Shown: positions 55,208 to 64,000 of the stretch, in pieces
How positions within the stretch are numbered: the stretch's first letter is position 1
Layout of the letters: the number at the start of each line of letters is the position of its first letter
Assembly (NCBI GenBank): GCA_963776565.1
Contig: CAVZNF010000005.1
Location: 1-64,000, forward strand
Direction: 5' to 3'
From: GMQP-bins7 sp963776565
GTDB lineage: Bacteria > Actinomycetota > Thermoleophilia > Gaiellales > Gaiellaceae
DNA: 64,000 nt
Program-made: the position numbers and the translations under genes
Notes under the pieces: generated by a model
The model's database searches: none
Told to the model about the DNA's origin: nothing
Seen by the model: the letters and a program-made list of their open reading frames with translations, nothing else

Positions 55208-56180
55208 GCTGACCTACAGGGAGGCCGTCCGCGATGCGCTCGGCAAGGCGCTGCGTGAGGACGAGCGCGTCTTCATCATGGGCGAGGACATCGCCGAGAT
55301 GGGGGGCTCGATGGCGGTCACGCAAGGGCTGCTCGACGAGTTCGGCCCGGGTCGCGTCCGCAACACGCCGATCTCGGAGATGGCCATCGTCGGCAGCGGG
55401 ATCGGCGCCGCGATCCAGGGGATGCGCCCGATCGTCGAGATCATGTACGAGGACTTCCTCACGATCTCGATGGAGCAGCTCGTGAACCAGGCGGCGAAGC
55501 ATCGGACGATGTCGGGCGGCCAGGTGAAGGTGCCGCTGACGATTCGAACGCAGGGTGGTGCAGGCTGGTCTCCCGGTGCGCAGCACGCGCAGCAGCTCGA
55601 GGCCTGGTTCGTCCACGTGCCGGGCCTCAAGGTCGTGTTCGCGTCGACGCCGGAGGACGTCCGCGGGCTTCTCTGGTCGGCGATCTACGACGACAACCCG
55701 GTTGTCTTCTTCGAGCACCGCACGCTGTACCCGATCAAGGGCGAGGTGCCGGAGGAGCTGGAGCCGATCCCGCTCGGCAAGGCCAGGATTCACCGAGAGG
55801 GCGAGGACGTGACCGTCGTCGCGACCGGGCGGCTCGTGCACGAGGCGCTGACCGCGGCGGAGGAAGCGGAGAAGGAGGGGATCTCGGTCGAGGTCGTCGA
55901 TCCCCGCACGCTGCTCCCGCTCGACGAGGAGACGATCGTCGGCTCTGTACGCAAGACCACACGCTGCGTGACCGCGCACGAGGCGGTGACACGCGGTGGC
56001 TTCGGAGCCGAGCTCGCGGCCGTGATCCAGCACGGTGCCTTCGACTGGCTCGATGCTCCGATCGAGCGCGTCGGCGCTGCGTTCGCACCGCTCGCGTTCG
56101 CGCCCGGGATGGAGCAGTGGGCCGTCCCGCACGCCGACGACGTTCTCGACGCGATCCGCCGGACGGTGGCACGAAGCTAG
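55200..56180 (+). CDS. pdhB: Pyruvate/2-oxoacid dehydrogenase E1 component, beta subunit
   Basis: A 326-residue partner of E1 alpha. It opens PELTYREAVRDALGKALRED after the initiator and contains GEDIAEMGGSMAVTQGLLDEFG, the conserved IMYEDFLTISMEQLVNQAAK, QGGAGWSPGAQHAQQLEAWF and EHRTLYPIKGE. The C-terminal domain carries VEVVDPRTLLPLDEETIV. The ATG at 55200 overlaps the E1 alpha stop by eight bases. It provides the second half of the TPP site of the heterotetramer. Confidence 0.94.
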   Translation: MPELTYREAVRDALGKALREDERVFIMGEDIAEMGGSMAVTQGLLDEFGPGRVRNTPISEMAIVGSGIGAAIQGMRPIVEIMYEDFLTISMEQLVNQAAKHRTMSGGQVKVPLTIRTQGGAGWSPGAQHAQQLEAWFVHVPGLKVVFASTPEDVRGLLWSAIYDDNPVVFFEHRTLYPIKGEVPEELEPIPLGKARIHREGEDVTVVATGRLVHEALTAAEEAEKEGISVEVVDPRTLLPLDEETIVGSVRKTTRCVTAHEAVTRGGFGAELAAVIQHGAFDWLDAPIERVGAAFAPLAFAPGMEQWAVPHADDVLDAIRRTVARS

Positions 56181-56182
56181 CC

Positions 56183-57446
56183 ATGGCGACCGAGGTCAAG
56201 CTCCCGCGTCTGGGCCAGGGCATGGAGTCGGGGACGATCGTCCGCTGGCTCAAGACCGAGGGTGAGGCGGTCTCGAAGGGCGAGCCGCTCTACGAGCTCG
56301 ACACGGACAAGGTGACGCAGGAGGTCGAGGCGGAGTCCGACGGCGTCCTCCTCAAGATCGTGATCGCCGACGGCGAAGTGGATGTCGGGACGACGGTGGC
56401 GATCATCGGCGCACAGGACGAGGACGTCGCCGCTCTGCTTGCCGGTTCGCAGGGAGGGAACGGCGACGCGCCCGGCGGCGACCGCGGCGCCGCCGGCGAG
56501 CGAGACGCCGGCTCCTTCACCGCCGACCGATGCGGCGCCTGCGAGCGGGGTCGCGGTGGATGACTCGCCTCAGCCCTCTGCCACGCCGCGTGCGCCCGGC
56601 GAGCACGTGAAGGCGAGCCCGCTCGCGCGGCGGATCGCGCGCGAGCGAGGCGTCGACATCGGGCAGATCGCCGGCACGGGGCCAGAAGGCCGCGTCATCG
56701 CCGAGGACGTCGAGAACGCCGCGGCCCGGCCGGCGGCGGCTGCGGCCGGCGCTCCGGCCTCCACCGACGTCGAGATCGTCGAGCTCACGTCCACGCGCAA
56801 GACGATCGCTCGCCGTCTGACGGAGGCGTGGCAGGCGCCGGTCTTCCAGCTCACCGTCACCGCGGATGCGACCGAGCTCGTCGCAACGCGCGAGCGCATG
56901 GTCGAGCTGCTCCGCGAGGGTGAGACGAAGCCGACCGTCTCCGACGTGCTCACGCGCATCGTCGCGTCGGCGCTCGTGCGCCATCGTCCCGTCAACGCGA
57001 ACTTCGTCGACGGGAAGCTCCACCGCTTCGCTGCGGCAAACGTCGGCCTCGCAGTCGCGGCGCCGAGCGGGCTCGTCGTGCCGGTCATCCGCGACGCCGA
57101 CAGGAAGTCCGTCCAGCAGATCGCCGCGGACCGCGCGGACATCGTGTCGCGCGCACGCGATGGGAAGCTCAAGCTGCCCGATCTCGAGGGCGGGACGTTC
57201 ACCATCTCGAACCTCGGGATGTATGGCATCGAGCAGTTCGTCGCAGTCCTCAATCCGCCGCAGGTCGCGATCCTCGCGGTCGGCTCGATCGAGGAGCGCG
57301 CGACCGTCATCGACGGCGACCTCGCCATCGTTCCGACCATGACGATGACCCTCACGTGCGACCACAGGGCGATCGACGGGTCGGAAGGCGCTGAATTCCT
57401 GCGCGACGTCAAGGCGTACGTCGAAGCGCCAGCGCTCGCGTTGTAG
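56183..57446 (+). CDS. pdhC: Dihydrolipoamide acyltransferase (E2) (frameshifted)
   Basis: E2 core of about 420 residues. The lipoyl domain has Lys43 in LDTDKVTQEVEA. An alanine/proline-rich linker contains the frame change (about 56470). The peripheral subunit-binding domain reads ASPLARRIARERGVDIG and GTGPEGRVIAEDV. The catalytic domain has RKTIARRLTEAWQAPVFQL and the DHRAIDGSEGAEFL active-site histidine motif near the end. The start ATG at 56183 is two bases after the E1 beta stop. The gene completes the E1-E2 complex; E3 lies two genes downstream. Confidence 0.93.
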
Positions 57447-57455
57447 CCTCCGTCC

Positions 57456-57923
57456 ATGGTCATCCGGCGGGGCGGTCGGCAGGACGTCAGGTTCCTCCGC
57501 GACATGCTCCACCACGCGTACTACTGGCGCGAGCGCAATCCCGGCGACGGGCCTGGGCCGGCGGCGCGCTACGTCAAGGGGTGGGGGCGGCCCGGGGACA
57601 CGGTTCTCATCGCGGTCGACGACGCCTTTCCGGTGGGCGCCGCGTGGTACCGGCTGTTCCGGCGCGATCTGCCCGGCTACGGGTTCGTCGACGAGGAGAC
57701 GCCGGAGCTCGCGATCGCGGTCGTCCCGAGCAGACGGGGTCGCGGGATCGGCGAGGCGCTCATCGGAGCGCTCTGCGACCGGGCGCGCGACGACGGGTAT
57801 CACGCACTGAGCCTCAGCGTCGAGCGGGGCAACGCCGCCCTCGTGGCCTTCTACGAGGAGCACGGCTTCGCGCGCGTGGGCGGTGGGGACGACTACAGCC
57901 TCACGATGCGGCGAGAGCTGTGA
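57456..57923 (+). CDS. GNAT family N-acetyltransferase
   Basis: A 155-residue enzyme with the acetyl-CoA pocket R-R-G-R-G-I-G-E-A-L (SRRGRGIGEALIGAL) near residue 90 and the following SLSVERGNAALVAFYEEHGF typical of the fold. It lies nine bases after E2 and within the 2-oxoacid dehydrogenase cluster, so it is likely cotranscribed. The substrate cannot be told; protein or small amine acetylation is possible. Confidence 0.88.
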   Translation: MVIRRGGRQDVRFLRDMLHHAYYWRERNPGDGPGPAARYVKGWGRPGDTVLIAVDDAFPVGAAWYRLFRRDLPGYGFVDEETPELAIAVVPSRRGRGIGEALIGALCDRARDDGYHALSLSVERGNAALVAFYEEHGFARVGGGDDYSLTMRREL

Positions 57924-57947
57924 CGCCCCGCCGCTAGGATCGCGGGC

Positions 57948-59391
57948 GTGGAATTCGACGTAGCCGTCCTCGGCGGGGGCCCTGCGGGCTACACGGCGGC
58001 GATCCGGGCGGCGCAGCTCGGCGCGCGCGTCGCCTGCGTCGAGCGAGAGGCAGAGCTCGGCGGGACGTGCCTCCGCGTTGGTTGCATTCCGACGAAGGCC
58101 TGGGTGTCGACCGCGCACGCGCTCCATGCGGCGCGTGAGGTGAACCCGAAGCTCGGCGTCGTCGGCGGCGAGCCCGAGCTCGACTTCGCCGCAGGCGAAC
58201 GAGTGGAAGGCACAGGTCGTCAAGCAGATGACCGGCGGCGTGGCCTCGCTCTTCAAGGCCAACAATGTGACCTGGTTTCAGGGCAGCGCCCGCTTCGAGG
58301 ATGCGCGCTCCTTCGCCTTCGACAAGGGTGAGATCGGCCTCAGTTTCAAGAGCGCGATCATCGCAACGGGATCGCAGCCGATCATGCCGCCGATCCCAGG
58401 TCTCGAGTCGCCTCGCTGCGTGGACTCGACCGGTCTGCTCGCCCAGACCGAGGTACCGAGGCGCCTCGTCGTTCTCGGCGGCGGGATCATCGGCTGCGAG
58501 TTCGCCTCGATCTTCGAGCGCTTCGGCACCGAGGTGACGATGATCGAGATGCTCGAGGCGCTCATCCCGCAGGAGGATTCGGACGCGACGAGTGAGCTTC
58601 GCAAGTCGTTCGCGCGGCGCGGCATCGTCGTCCATCTCGGCAAGCAGTGCACGAAGGTCGAGGACACCGGAGCCGGGCTCGTCGTGCATTTCGGCGAGGG
58701 CGAGACGGTCGAGTGCGATCTCATGCTCGTCTCCGTCGGGCGAGCGCCGCTCGTCGACGGGATCGGTCTCGAAGCTGCCGGCGTGACGTTCGATGCGCGG
58801 ACAGGCGTCGGGACGGACGGACATCGGCGCACCTCGGCGCCTCACATCTATGCGGCTGGTGACGTCGCGGGTTACTGGCAGCTCGCGCACACGGGGTTCC
58901 GCGAGGGCGAGATCGCCGCGGAGAACGCCACCGGACACGACGCGGAGATGCCCGAGAACCCCGCGGTTCCGCGTCCGATCTACACGGATCCGGAGATCGC
59001 CGGCGTCGGGCTCACCGAAGCGCAGGCGGTCGAGCGCTACGGCGCCGAGTCGATCGCGGTAGGGAGGTTTCCGTGGGTCGCGAACGCACGCGCGGTCATG
59101 TCGGGCGAGACGGCTGGCTGGGTGAAGTCGATCCACGAGACGACGTACGGCGAGCTCGTCGGCGTCGTCATCGTCGGCTCGCACGCCACCGATCTGATCG
59201 AAGCCGCCGTCGTCGCGCTCGACGCCGAGGCGACGGTCGAGACCGTCGCGGACGGGATGGCGCCGCACCCGACGCTCTCCGAGGGCCTCAAGGAAGCGGG
59301 GCTCGTGGCGCTGGGTCGGCCGATCCACCTGCCGCCTCGGCGGCAGGTAGACGTTTGCCGTCCTCGGCAGTCGGTTACCCTGCGGACATGA
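57948..59391 (+). CDS. lpdA: Dihydrolipoyl dehydrogenase (E3) (frameshifted)
   Basis: FAD/NAD flavoprotein of about 480 residues. The FAD-binding GGGPAGYTAAIRAAQLGA begins near residue 9. The redox disulphide is Cys41/Cys46 in GGTCLRVGCIP. NAD-binding is LVVLGGGIIGCEFASIFE. The C-terminal active-site histidine is in PHPTLSE. A frame change lies near 58197. The GTG at 57948 starts directly at the FAD motif. The last 25 residues are basic and may be extension beyond the natural end. It serves the E1-E2 complex encoded upstream. Confidence 0.93.
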
Positions 59392-59671
59392 AGCATCTAC
59401 AACGAGGACGAACGCGCCGTCGGCTACATGACGCTGAAGGCGATGCAGCGCGCGATCGACAAGAAGCGTTCGCCGCGCGCCGGAGCGGTCTGAAGGATCG
59501 CGGCATACGTCGGGCTCGGGCTCGTCTCGGCCGGTGTCCTCGCAGGCGTGCTGGCCATCGCGCTCCGGCACCGCTCGGGAGACGCCGCTGAGGCCGCTTC
59601 GAGCCTTCGAGAGCGACGCCGAGATCGTCGGCGAGTACGTGACAGCCCCGGAGCCCGCCCCGGCCACGTGA
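59388..59671 (+). CDS. Small single-helix membrane protein (frameshifted)
   Basis: The ATG at 59388 is just inside the end of the lpdA frame. With single-base corrections near 59395, 59512 and 59600, the gene reads as a continuous protein of about 94 residues: YNEDERAVGYMTLKAMQRAID, a membrane helix (VGLGLVSAGVLAGVLAIALR) and an acidic tail ending VTAPEPAPAT. Its stop overlaps the hisC start (GTGA). The coherent peptide across three breaks supports it being real. Function unknown. Confidence 0.5.
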
Positions 59672-60804
59672 GCCCGGGTCAGGCTGCCGACGACACGCCG
59701 CTGATCCGCCCCGCGCTCGACGGGCTTGTCCCGTACGAGCCGGGCAAGCCGGTCGAGGAGGTCCAGCGCGAACTCGGCCTCGAGCGCGTCGTCAAGCTCG
59801 CGTCCAACGAGGGGCCGTACGGGCCGTTCCCGGCCGCGCAGGAGGCGATCGCCCGAGCGACGCTCGAGCTGAACCGCTACCCCGACGGTGGCGCGTGGCG
59901 TCTGCGTACTGCGCTCGCCGAGCGGCACGACGTCGGGTTCGAGAGCGTCACCGTCTGCGCCGGTGCCGATGCCGTCGTCGGGTTCATCTGTATGGCGACG
60001 GTCGACGCTGGTGACGAAGTCGTCACCGCGTGGCCGTCGTTTCCGAGCTACGTGCTCGATCCGCTGAAGCTCGGCGGCGTCCCGGTGCGCGTGCCCTTGC
60101 GCGACGAGCGGATCGACCTCGACGCGATGCTGGCTGCGATCACGCCCCGCACGAAGCTCGTCTTCATCGCCGCCCCAAACAATCCGACGGGGACGACGAA
60201 CAGCCGTGCGGAGCTCGACGCGTACTTCGAGCAGGTCCCCGCGCACGTCCTGACGGTCGTCGACCAGGCGTACCTCGAGTACGTCGCCGACCCCAACTAC
60301 CCCGATGCGGTTGCGGAGTACTTCCAGCGCGGCCACCGCGTTCTCGTCCTCCGCACCTTCTCGAAGATCTTCGGCCTCGCGGGCCTGCGAGTCGGCTACG
60401 GCGTCGGGCCGGCCGACGTGATCACGGCCGTCGGCAAGGTGCGGCGCGCATTCGACGTCACATCGGCAGGGCAGGAGGCCGCGATCGCGAGCCTGCGGGA
60501 CGAGGCCGAGATCGCCCGCCGTCGTTCGCTGAATCGCGACGCGATGGCGTTGATGCTGGAGGTTCTCCGGGAGCATTCCCTCGAGCCCGCCGGCCCGGCC
60601 GTCGCGAACTTCGCGTTCGTCCGCGTCAGCGACGCCGAGGGACTGAACGATGCGCTCCTCCGGCAAGGCGTCATCGTCCGGCCGCTCCGCTCGTTCGGCG
60701 CTCCCGACGCACTCCGCATCACCGCCGGCACCCCCGACGAGGTCGCGTTCCTGGGCGACGCGCTGGCTGCTCTCGCCGCTCCCGTCGCTACCTCGCTCCG
60801 TTGA
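59668..60804 (+). CDS. hisC: Histidinol-phosphate aminotransferase
   Basis: A 378-residue PLP aminotransferase of fold type I. It starts at GTG 59668 (SPGQAADDTPLIRPALDGL) and contains KLASNEGPYGPFPAA, YPDGGAWRLRTALAERH, FIAAPNNPTGTTNSRAEL and the PLP lysine in TFSKIFGLAGLRVGYG. Class members transfer amino groups from glutamate to imidazole-acetol phosphate in histidine synthesis; related phenylalanine-type aminotransferases look alike. No other his genes are near, so an aromatic or general aminotransferase role is also possible. Confidence 0.85.
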   Translation: MSPGQAADDTPLIRPALDGLVPYEPGKPVEEVQRELGLERVVKLASNEGPYGPFPAAQEAIARATLELNRYPDGGAWRLRTALAERHDVGFESVTVCAGADAVVGFICMATVDAGDEVVTAWPSFPSYVLDPLKLGGVPVRVPLRDERIDLDAMLAAITPRTKLVFIAAPNNPTGTTNSRAELDAYFEQVPAHVLTVVDQAYLEYVADPNYPDAVAEYFQRGHRVLVLRTFSKIFGLAGLRVGYGVGPADVITAVGKVRRAFDVTSAGQEAAIASLRDEAEIARRRSLNRDAMALMLEVLREHSLEPAGPAVANFAFVRVSDAEGLNDALLRQGVIVRPLRSFGAPDALRITAGTPDEVAFLGDALAALAAPVATSLR

Positions 60805-60936
60805 GAAGCGCGTTACGTCTTCGCAGCGATTCGTAGGGATCGGGGGCTGGCAGAGCGAATCACGGCCTGTCGCTGAGCTATCCTCCGCCGGCGGGCGCCC
60901 GTCGAGGCGCTCGTCGTCGTACACCGGACTTTTTTC

Positions 60937-62877
60937 ATGCGAACCACCCTGAAACGAGGACTGGGGCGCGGAGCCGCTCCGAACGGAAACGGGAAGGCGG
61001 TGCTCCCGCCGGGCTCCACCTCACCCGTGACCCTCTACCGGCAGCCGGAGCGCTCGTCGCGGTCCCGCGCAGCGCTCGTCGGCCGGATCGCAATGTGGCT
61101 CGGAATTGCATGCCTCGTCGTCGCGACGGGAACCGCCGGTGGCGCCTATCTCTACTTCCATGAGTCCGTCGCCGCCGTCGCGGCCAAGACGCCGGAAGTG
61201 CGCCGTGCGGCCCGCCAGCTCAGCGTCGCGCTCCCAGGGCAGCCCGCCGTTGCCCTCGTGATCGGCTACGACCACCGCAAGGGGGATGGCCCGAGCACCT
61301 CGGGTCGCTCCGACACGCTCATGCTCCTCCGCGCCGATCCGGCGTCCGACTCGATCTCGCTCCTCTCCTTCCCACGTGACATGCGCGTCGAGATTCGCTG
61401 CCCCGGCAAGACGCCGTTCTTCGACAAGATCAACGCGGCGTACTCGTACTGCGGCCCGCAGGGCTCGCTCCAGACGGTCCGCGGGCTCACGGGCGTGCAG
61501 ATCAACTACCTGATCACGGTCAACTTCCGAGGTTTCCGGCAGATCGTCGACCGGCTCGACGGCGCCTGGATCGACGTGGATCGCCGCTACTTCAACGATC
61601 ACAGCGGGCCGTCGGGCTACGCGACGATCAACCTGCGTCCCGGCTACCAGCAGCTCACCGGCCGGCAAACGCTCGACTACGTGCGCTTCCGCCACACCGA
61701 CTCCGATCTCTATCGCGTCGCGCGGCAGCAGCAGTTCGTGAAGGCGCTCAAGGGCCAGATCCAGGAGAGCTTCGCGCCGACCGCGCTGCCGAAGGTCGTC
61801 AATGCGATCACCCACAACGTCGAGGTGGCGCAGGGCGGAGGCGTCGACGTGGACGGCCGCACCGTGCTCTCGTACGCGTTGTTCGCGTACGGACTTCCGA
61901 AGGGGCGTGTGTTCCAGACGCGCATCGAGGGTCTCGAGGGTTTCGCGGATCTGACCACCGACTCGGAGAACATCACGAAGGCGGTCACGACCTTCACGCA
62001 CCCGGATGTCGCGTCGTCCGAGAACGCGACCGCCGTGGCCTTGGGCGAGAAGGTCAAGCGGCGCACGCCGGCGCCGAGCGCGACGACGATCACCGTGCTG
62101 AACGGCAACGGCGTCTCCGGCTCGGCGTCGACTGCCGGCTACCTGCTGGATCAGCGCTCGTACCAGATCCTGACGCCGCCGAACGGCCTTCCGGCGAACG
62201 CGCCGTCCTTCGACTACTTCCGCACCAAGGTCTACTACGACAAGTCGCGGCGCGGCGCCTCAGAGGCTGCGAAGAAGGTTGCGAACCTCTTCGCGTCGGC
62301 CGAGCTCGAGCCGCTCCCTCGCAAGATCTCGCAGCTCGCGAACGGCGCGATGCTGACGGTCGTGGTCGGCCAGACGTTCCACGGCAGCCTCGCCTCGGCG
62401 CCGATCGACCAGACGCCGAAGCGGGAGCGCCCGAATGTCTCGTACGCCCCGAACGCGTCGATCGACGAGCTGCGCGCGCGGCGCGAGCGGGTGTCGTTCC
62501 CGCTCATGGTGCCGACCGTCATCGAGCGCAGCTCGTGGACGGACTCGGCGATGCCGGCGCGGCTCTACTGGATCGACCCGGGCAAGAAGCACAAGGCGAT
62601 GCGACTCGTCTATCACATGGGGTCGAACGAGTACTGGGGCGTGCAGATGACGGACTGGGACGACGCTCCGGTGCTCGCGGACAAGAGCCTTACGCGCCGT
62701 ATCGGTGGGCGTATCTACGACCTCTACTACAACGGCCCCAAGCTCCACATGGTCGTCCTGCGAACGCCCAACGCCCGCTACTGGGTGGTCAACACGCTCC
62801 TCGATCGGCTCTCGAACGAGACGATGATCGCGATCGCCAAGGGCCTGAAGCCGCTCGGCTCCGTGAAGAGGACCTAG
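60937..62877 (+). CDS. LytR-CpsA-Psr (LCP) family protein with C-terminal LytR_C domain
   Basis: A 646-residue membrane protein. A basic cytoplasmic start is followed by one membrane helix (IAMWLGIACLVVATGTAGGAY). The LCP catalytic domain has GRSDTLMLLRADP, SISLLSFPRDMRVEI, the KINAAYSYCGPQGSLQTV loop, DYVRFRHTDSDLYRVARQQQF with the conserved arginines. A LytR_C domain follows near residue 385 (TTITVLNGNGVSGSA). Further C-terminal sequence is unusual in length. LCP enzymes attach polymers such as teichoic acid or arabinogalactan to peptidoglycan. It is immediately followed by UDP-glucose dehydrogenase, fitting envelope polymer work. Confidence 0.92.
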   Translation: MRTTLKRGLGRGAAPNGNGKAVLPPGSTSPVTLYRQPERSSRSRAALVGRIAMWLGIACLVVATGTAGGAYLYFHESVAAVAAKTPEVRRAARQLSVALPGQPAVALVIGYDHRKGDGPSTSGRSDTLMLLRADPASDSISLLSFPRDMRVEIRCPGKTPFFDKINAAYSYCGPQGSLQTVRGLTGVQINYLITVNFRGFRQIVDRLDGAWIDVDRRYFNDHSGPSGYATINLRPGYQQLTGRQTLDYVRFRHTDSDLYRVARQQQFVKALKGQIQESFAPTALPKVVNAITHNVEVAQGGGVDVDGRTVLSYALFAYGLPKGRVFQTRIEGLEGFADLTTDSENITKAVTTFTHPDVASSENATAVALGEKVKRRTPAPSATTITVLNGNGVSGSASTAGYLLDQRSYQILTPPNGLPANAPSFDYFRTKVYYDKSRRGASEAAKKVANLFASAELEPLPRKISQLANGAMLTVVVGQTFHGSLASAPIDQTPKRERPNVSYAPNASIDELRARRERVSFPLMVPTVIERSSWTDSAMPARLYWIDPGKKHKAMRLVYHMGSNEYWGVQMTDWDDAPVLADKSLTRRIGGRIYDLYYNGPKLHMVVLRTPNARYWVVNTLLDRLSNETMIAIAKGLKPLGSVKRT

Positions 62878-62880
62878 CAC

Positions 62881-64000
62881 GTGCGCGTCGCCGTCTTCGG
62901 CGCGGGCTACGTCGGTCTCGTCACGGGCGCCTGCTTCGCGGAGCTCGGGCACGAGGTCGTCGTGCGCGACATCGTCGAAGCGAAGATCGACGCGCTTCGA
63001 CGACGGCCGGGTTCCGATCCACGAGCCCGGGCTCGTGGAGCTTCTCGCGTCGAACCGCGAGCGCCTGAGCTTCACGACCGACGTCGGCGAGGCGGTCGCG
63101 AACGCGGACGTCGTCTACATCGCGGTCGGAACGCCGCCGACGTACTCGGGCGACGCCGATCTCTCGGACGTCTGGACGGTCGTGGACGAGTTGCCTCAGG
63201 TCGACCGCCGGATCGTCCTCGCGATGAAGAGCACCGTTCCGGTCGGGACAGGCCGCGCCGTCCGCCACCGGCTCGACGACCGGGGGCTCGCAAACGTCGG
63301 CTACGCCTCGAATCCGGAATTCACGGCCGAAGGCACGGCGGTCCGTGACTTCATGCAGCCCGATCGCGTCGTGATCGGCGCGTTCGACGAGGCCGACGCG
63401 GACGTCGTCGCCGCGCTCCACGAGGGCATCGACGCGCAGATCGTGCGCACCGACGTCGCGTCCGCGGAGATGGTCAAGCTCGCGTCGAATGCCGCCCTGA
63501 TGACGCGCGTCAGCTTCATCAACGAGATCGCCAACGTCTGCGAAGCGACTGGAGCGGACGTCGTCGCCGTTGCCGAGGCCGTCGGCCTCGATCGCCGGAT
63601 CGGCCCGTCGTTCCTCCGCGCCGGAATCGGGTACGGCGGCTCCTGCTTCCCGAAGGACTCGCTCGCGCTCAAGCAGCTCGCGGCGAACTCGGGCTACAAC
63701 TTCCAACTCCTGAACGCGGTCATCGAGGTGAACGAGCTGCAGAAGCGACGCGTCATCGGGAAGCTCGAGCGGCGGCTCGGACCGCTCCGTGGGAAGCGGA
63801 TCGCGCTCCTCGGGCTCGCGTTCAAGCCGGGCACCGACGACATGCGTGAGGCGCCGAGCCTCGTCCTCGCGGGCCGGCTCCTCTCCGAGGGGGCGGACGT
63901 CACGGCATGGGACCCGGTTGCGAACGGCGAGGCGCACCTGCACGGTGTCGAGATCGCGAAGACGGCACTCGATGCGCTCGACGGCGCAGACGCTGCGGTG
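62881..64000 (+). CDS. UDP-glucose 6-dehydrogenase (frameshifted; runs off the window)
   Basis: NAD-dependent UDP-sugar dehydrogenase, at least 373 residues here. It starts at GTG 62881 (RVAVFGAGYVGLVTGACF, Rossmann motif), has a frame change near 63000, then IHEPGLVELLASNRE, VVYIAVGTPPTYSG, YASNPEFTAEGTAVRDFM, the catalytic GYGGSCFPKDS cysteine near 63650 and LLGLAFKPGTDDMREAPS. It makes UDP-glucuronate or a related acid for surface polysaccharide. The start is three bases after the LCP stop, so the two are cotranscribed. The gene is cut by the end of the window. Confidence 0.93.

Noticed and set aside
57934..60924. 996-codon minus-strand frame opposite lpdA and hisC
   Set aside because: It is the longest open frame in the window, but it is arginine/aspartate-rich antisense sequence of two conserved genes and lacks any recognisable domain.
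1..64000. CRISPR arrays, rRNA genes, complete tRNAs, transposases, phage genes
   Set aside because: Looked for and not seen. The only tandem repeat of note is the 90-base coding repeat, and the only tRNA-like sequence is a 3' fragment.

Overview
The window is high-GC DNA from a bacterium that looks like an actinobacterium, most plausibly of the Thermoleophilia/Gaiellales type (inference). The pointers are a SARP/BTAD regulator with a beta-propeller tail, a LuxR-type large ATPase regulator, STAS and anti-sigma-type kinase genes, a LytR-CpsA-Psr protein, many GTG/TTG starts and the overall gene style. No phylogenetic marker was compared against a database.

Layout. 0-3.2 kb: a minus-strand ABC exporter pair (MacB/FtsX type). 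3.2-10.6 kb: accessory genes and relics, namely a hypothetical protein, a radical SAM remnant, an ABM-like protein between two copies of a short repeat, a serine hydrolase, an FAD monooxygenase, a membrane alpha/beta hydrolase and an MMPL stub. 10.7-13.6 kb: LuxR-family regulator. 13.8-20.9 kb: hydrolase, vanadium-type haloperoxidase, DUF892 ferritin-like protein, several very small membrane proteins and a DUF998 protein. 21.2-23.7 kb: STAS protein followed by an HTH-kinase fusion, a SnoaL-like protein and a conserved small protein. 24.3-27.5 kb: BMP-type binding protein convergent with a SARP-propeller regulator, then a secreted protein with a 30-residue tandem repeat. 27.6-33.9 kb: tRNA-like fragment, cold-shock protein, fatty-acid desaturase, HD-like protein, DUF1801, TetR with a two-copy operator and a divergent FAD oxidase plus zinc alcohol dehydrogenase. 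33.9-39.3 kb: secreted protein, large S8 protease and S66 carboxypeptidase. 39.2-41.7 kb: YihY/BrkB protein and a membrane nucleotide cyclase. 41.7-52.9 kb: core translation block thrS-infC-rpmI-rplT-trmH ... pheS-pheT, interrupted by minus-strand lemA-DUF2207 and two tandem methyltransferases. 53-60.8 kb: CHRD protein, a hypothetical protein, the 2-oxoacid dehydrogenase E1alpha-E1beta-E2 operon, a GNAT protein, dihydrolipoyl dehydrogenase and hisC. 60.9-64 kb: LCP protein and UDP-glucose dehydrogenase, which runs off the end.

The dominant anomaly is a very high density of single-base frameshifts. They hit genes that should be essential (thrS, pheS, pheT, lpd), so most are best read as sequence errors and not gene decay. 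The worst stretch is about 33.4-38.3 kb. For such genes the full reconstructed extent is given as a CDS and the break points are named. True relics (MMPL stub, radical SAM fragment, tRNA fragment, propeller tail) are marked separately.

The most unusual biology is the STAS/HTH-kinase pair, the SARP-propeller regulator with helically phased repeats upstream, the neighbouring tandem-repeat secreted protein, and the 122-base infC/rpmI overlap. No obviously novel defence or mobile system is visible, and no CRISPR array or complete rRNA/tRNA gene was seen.
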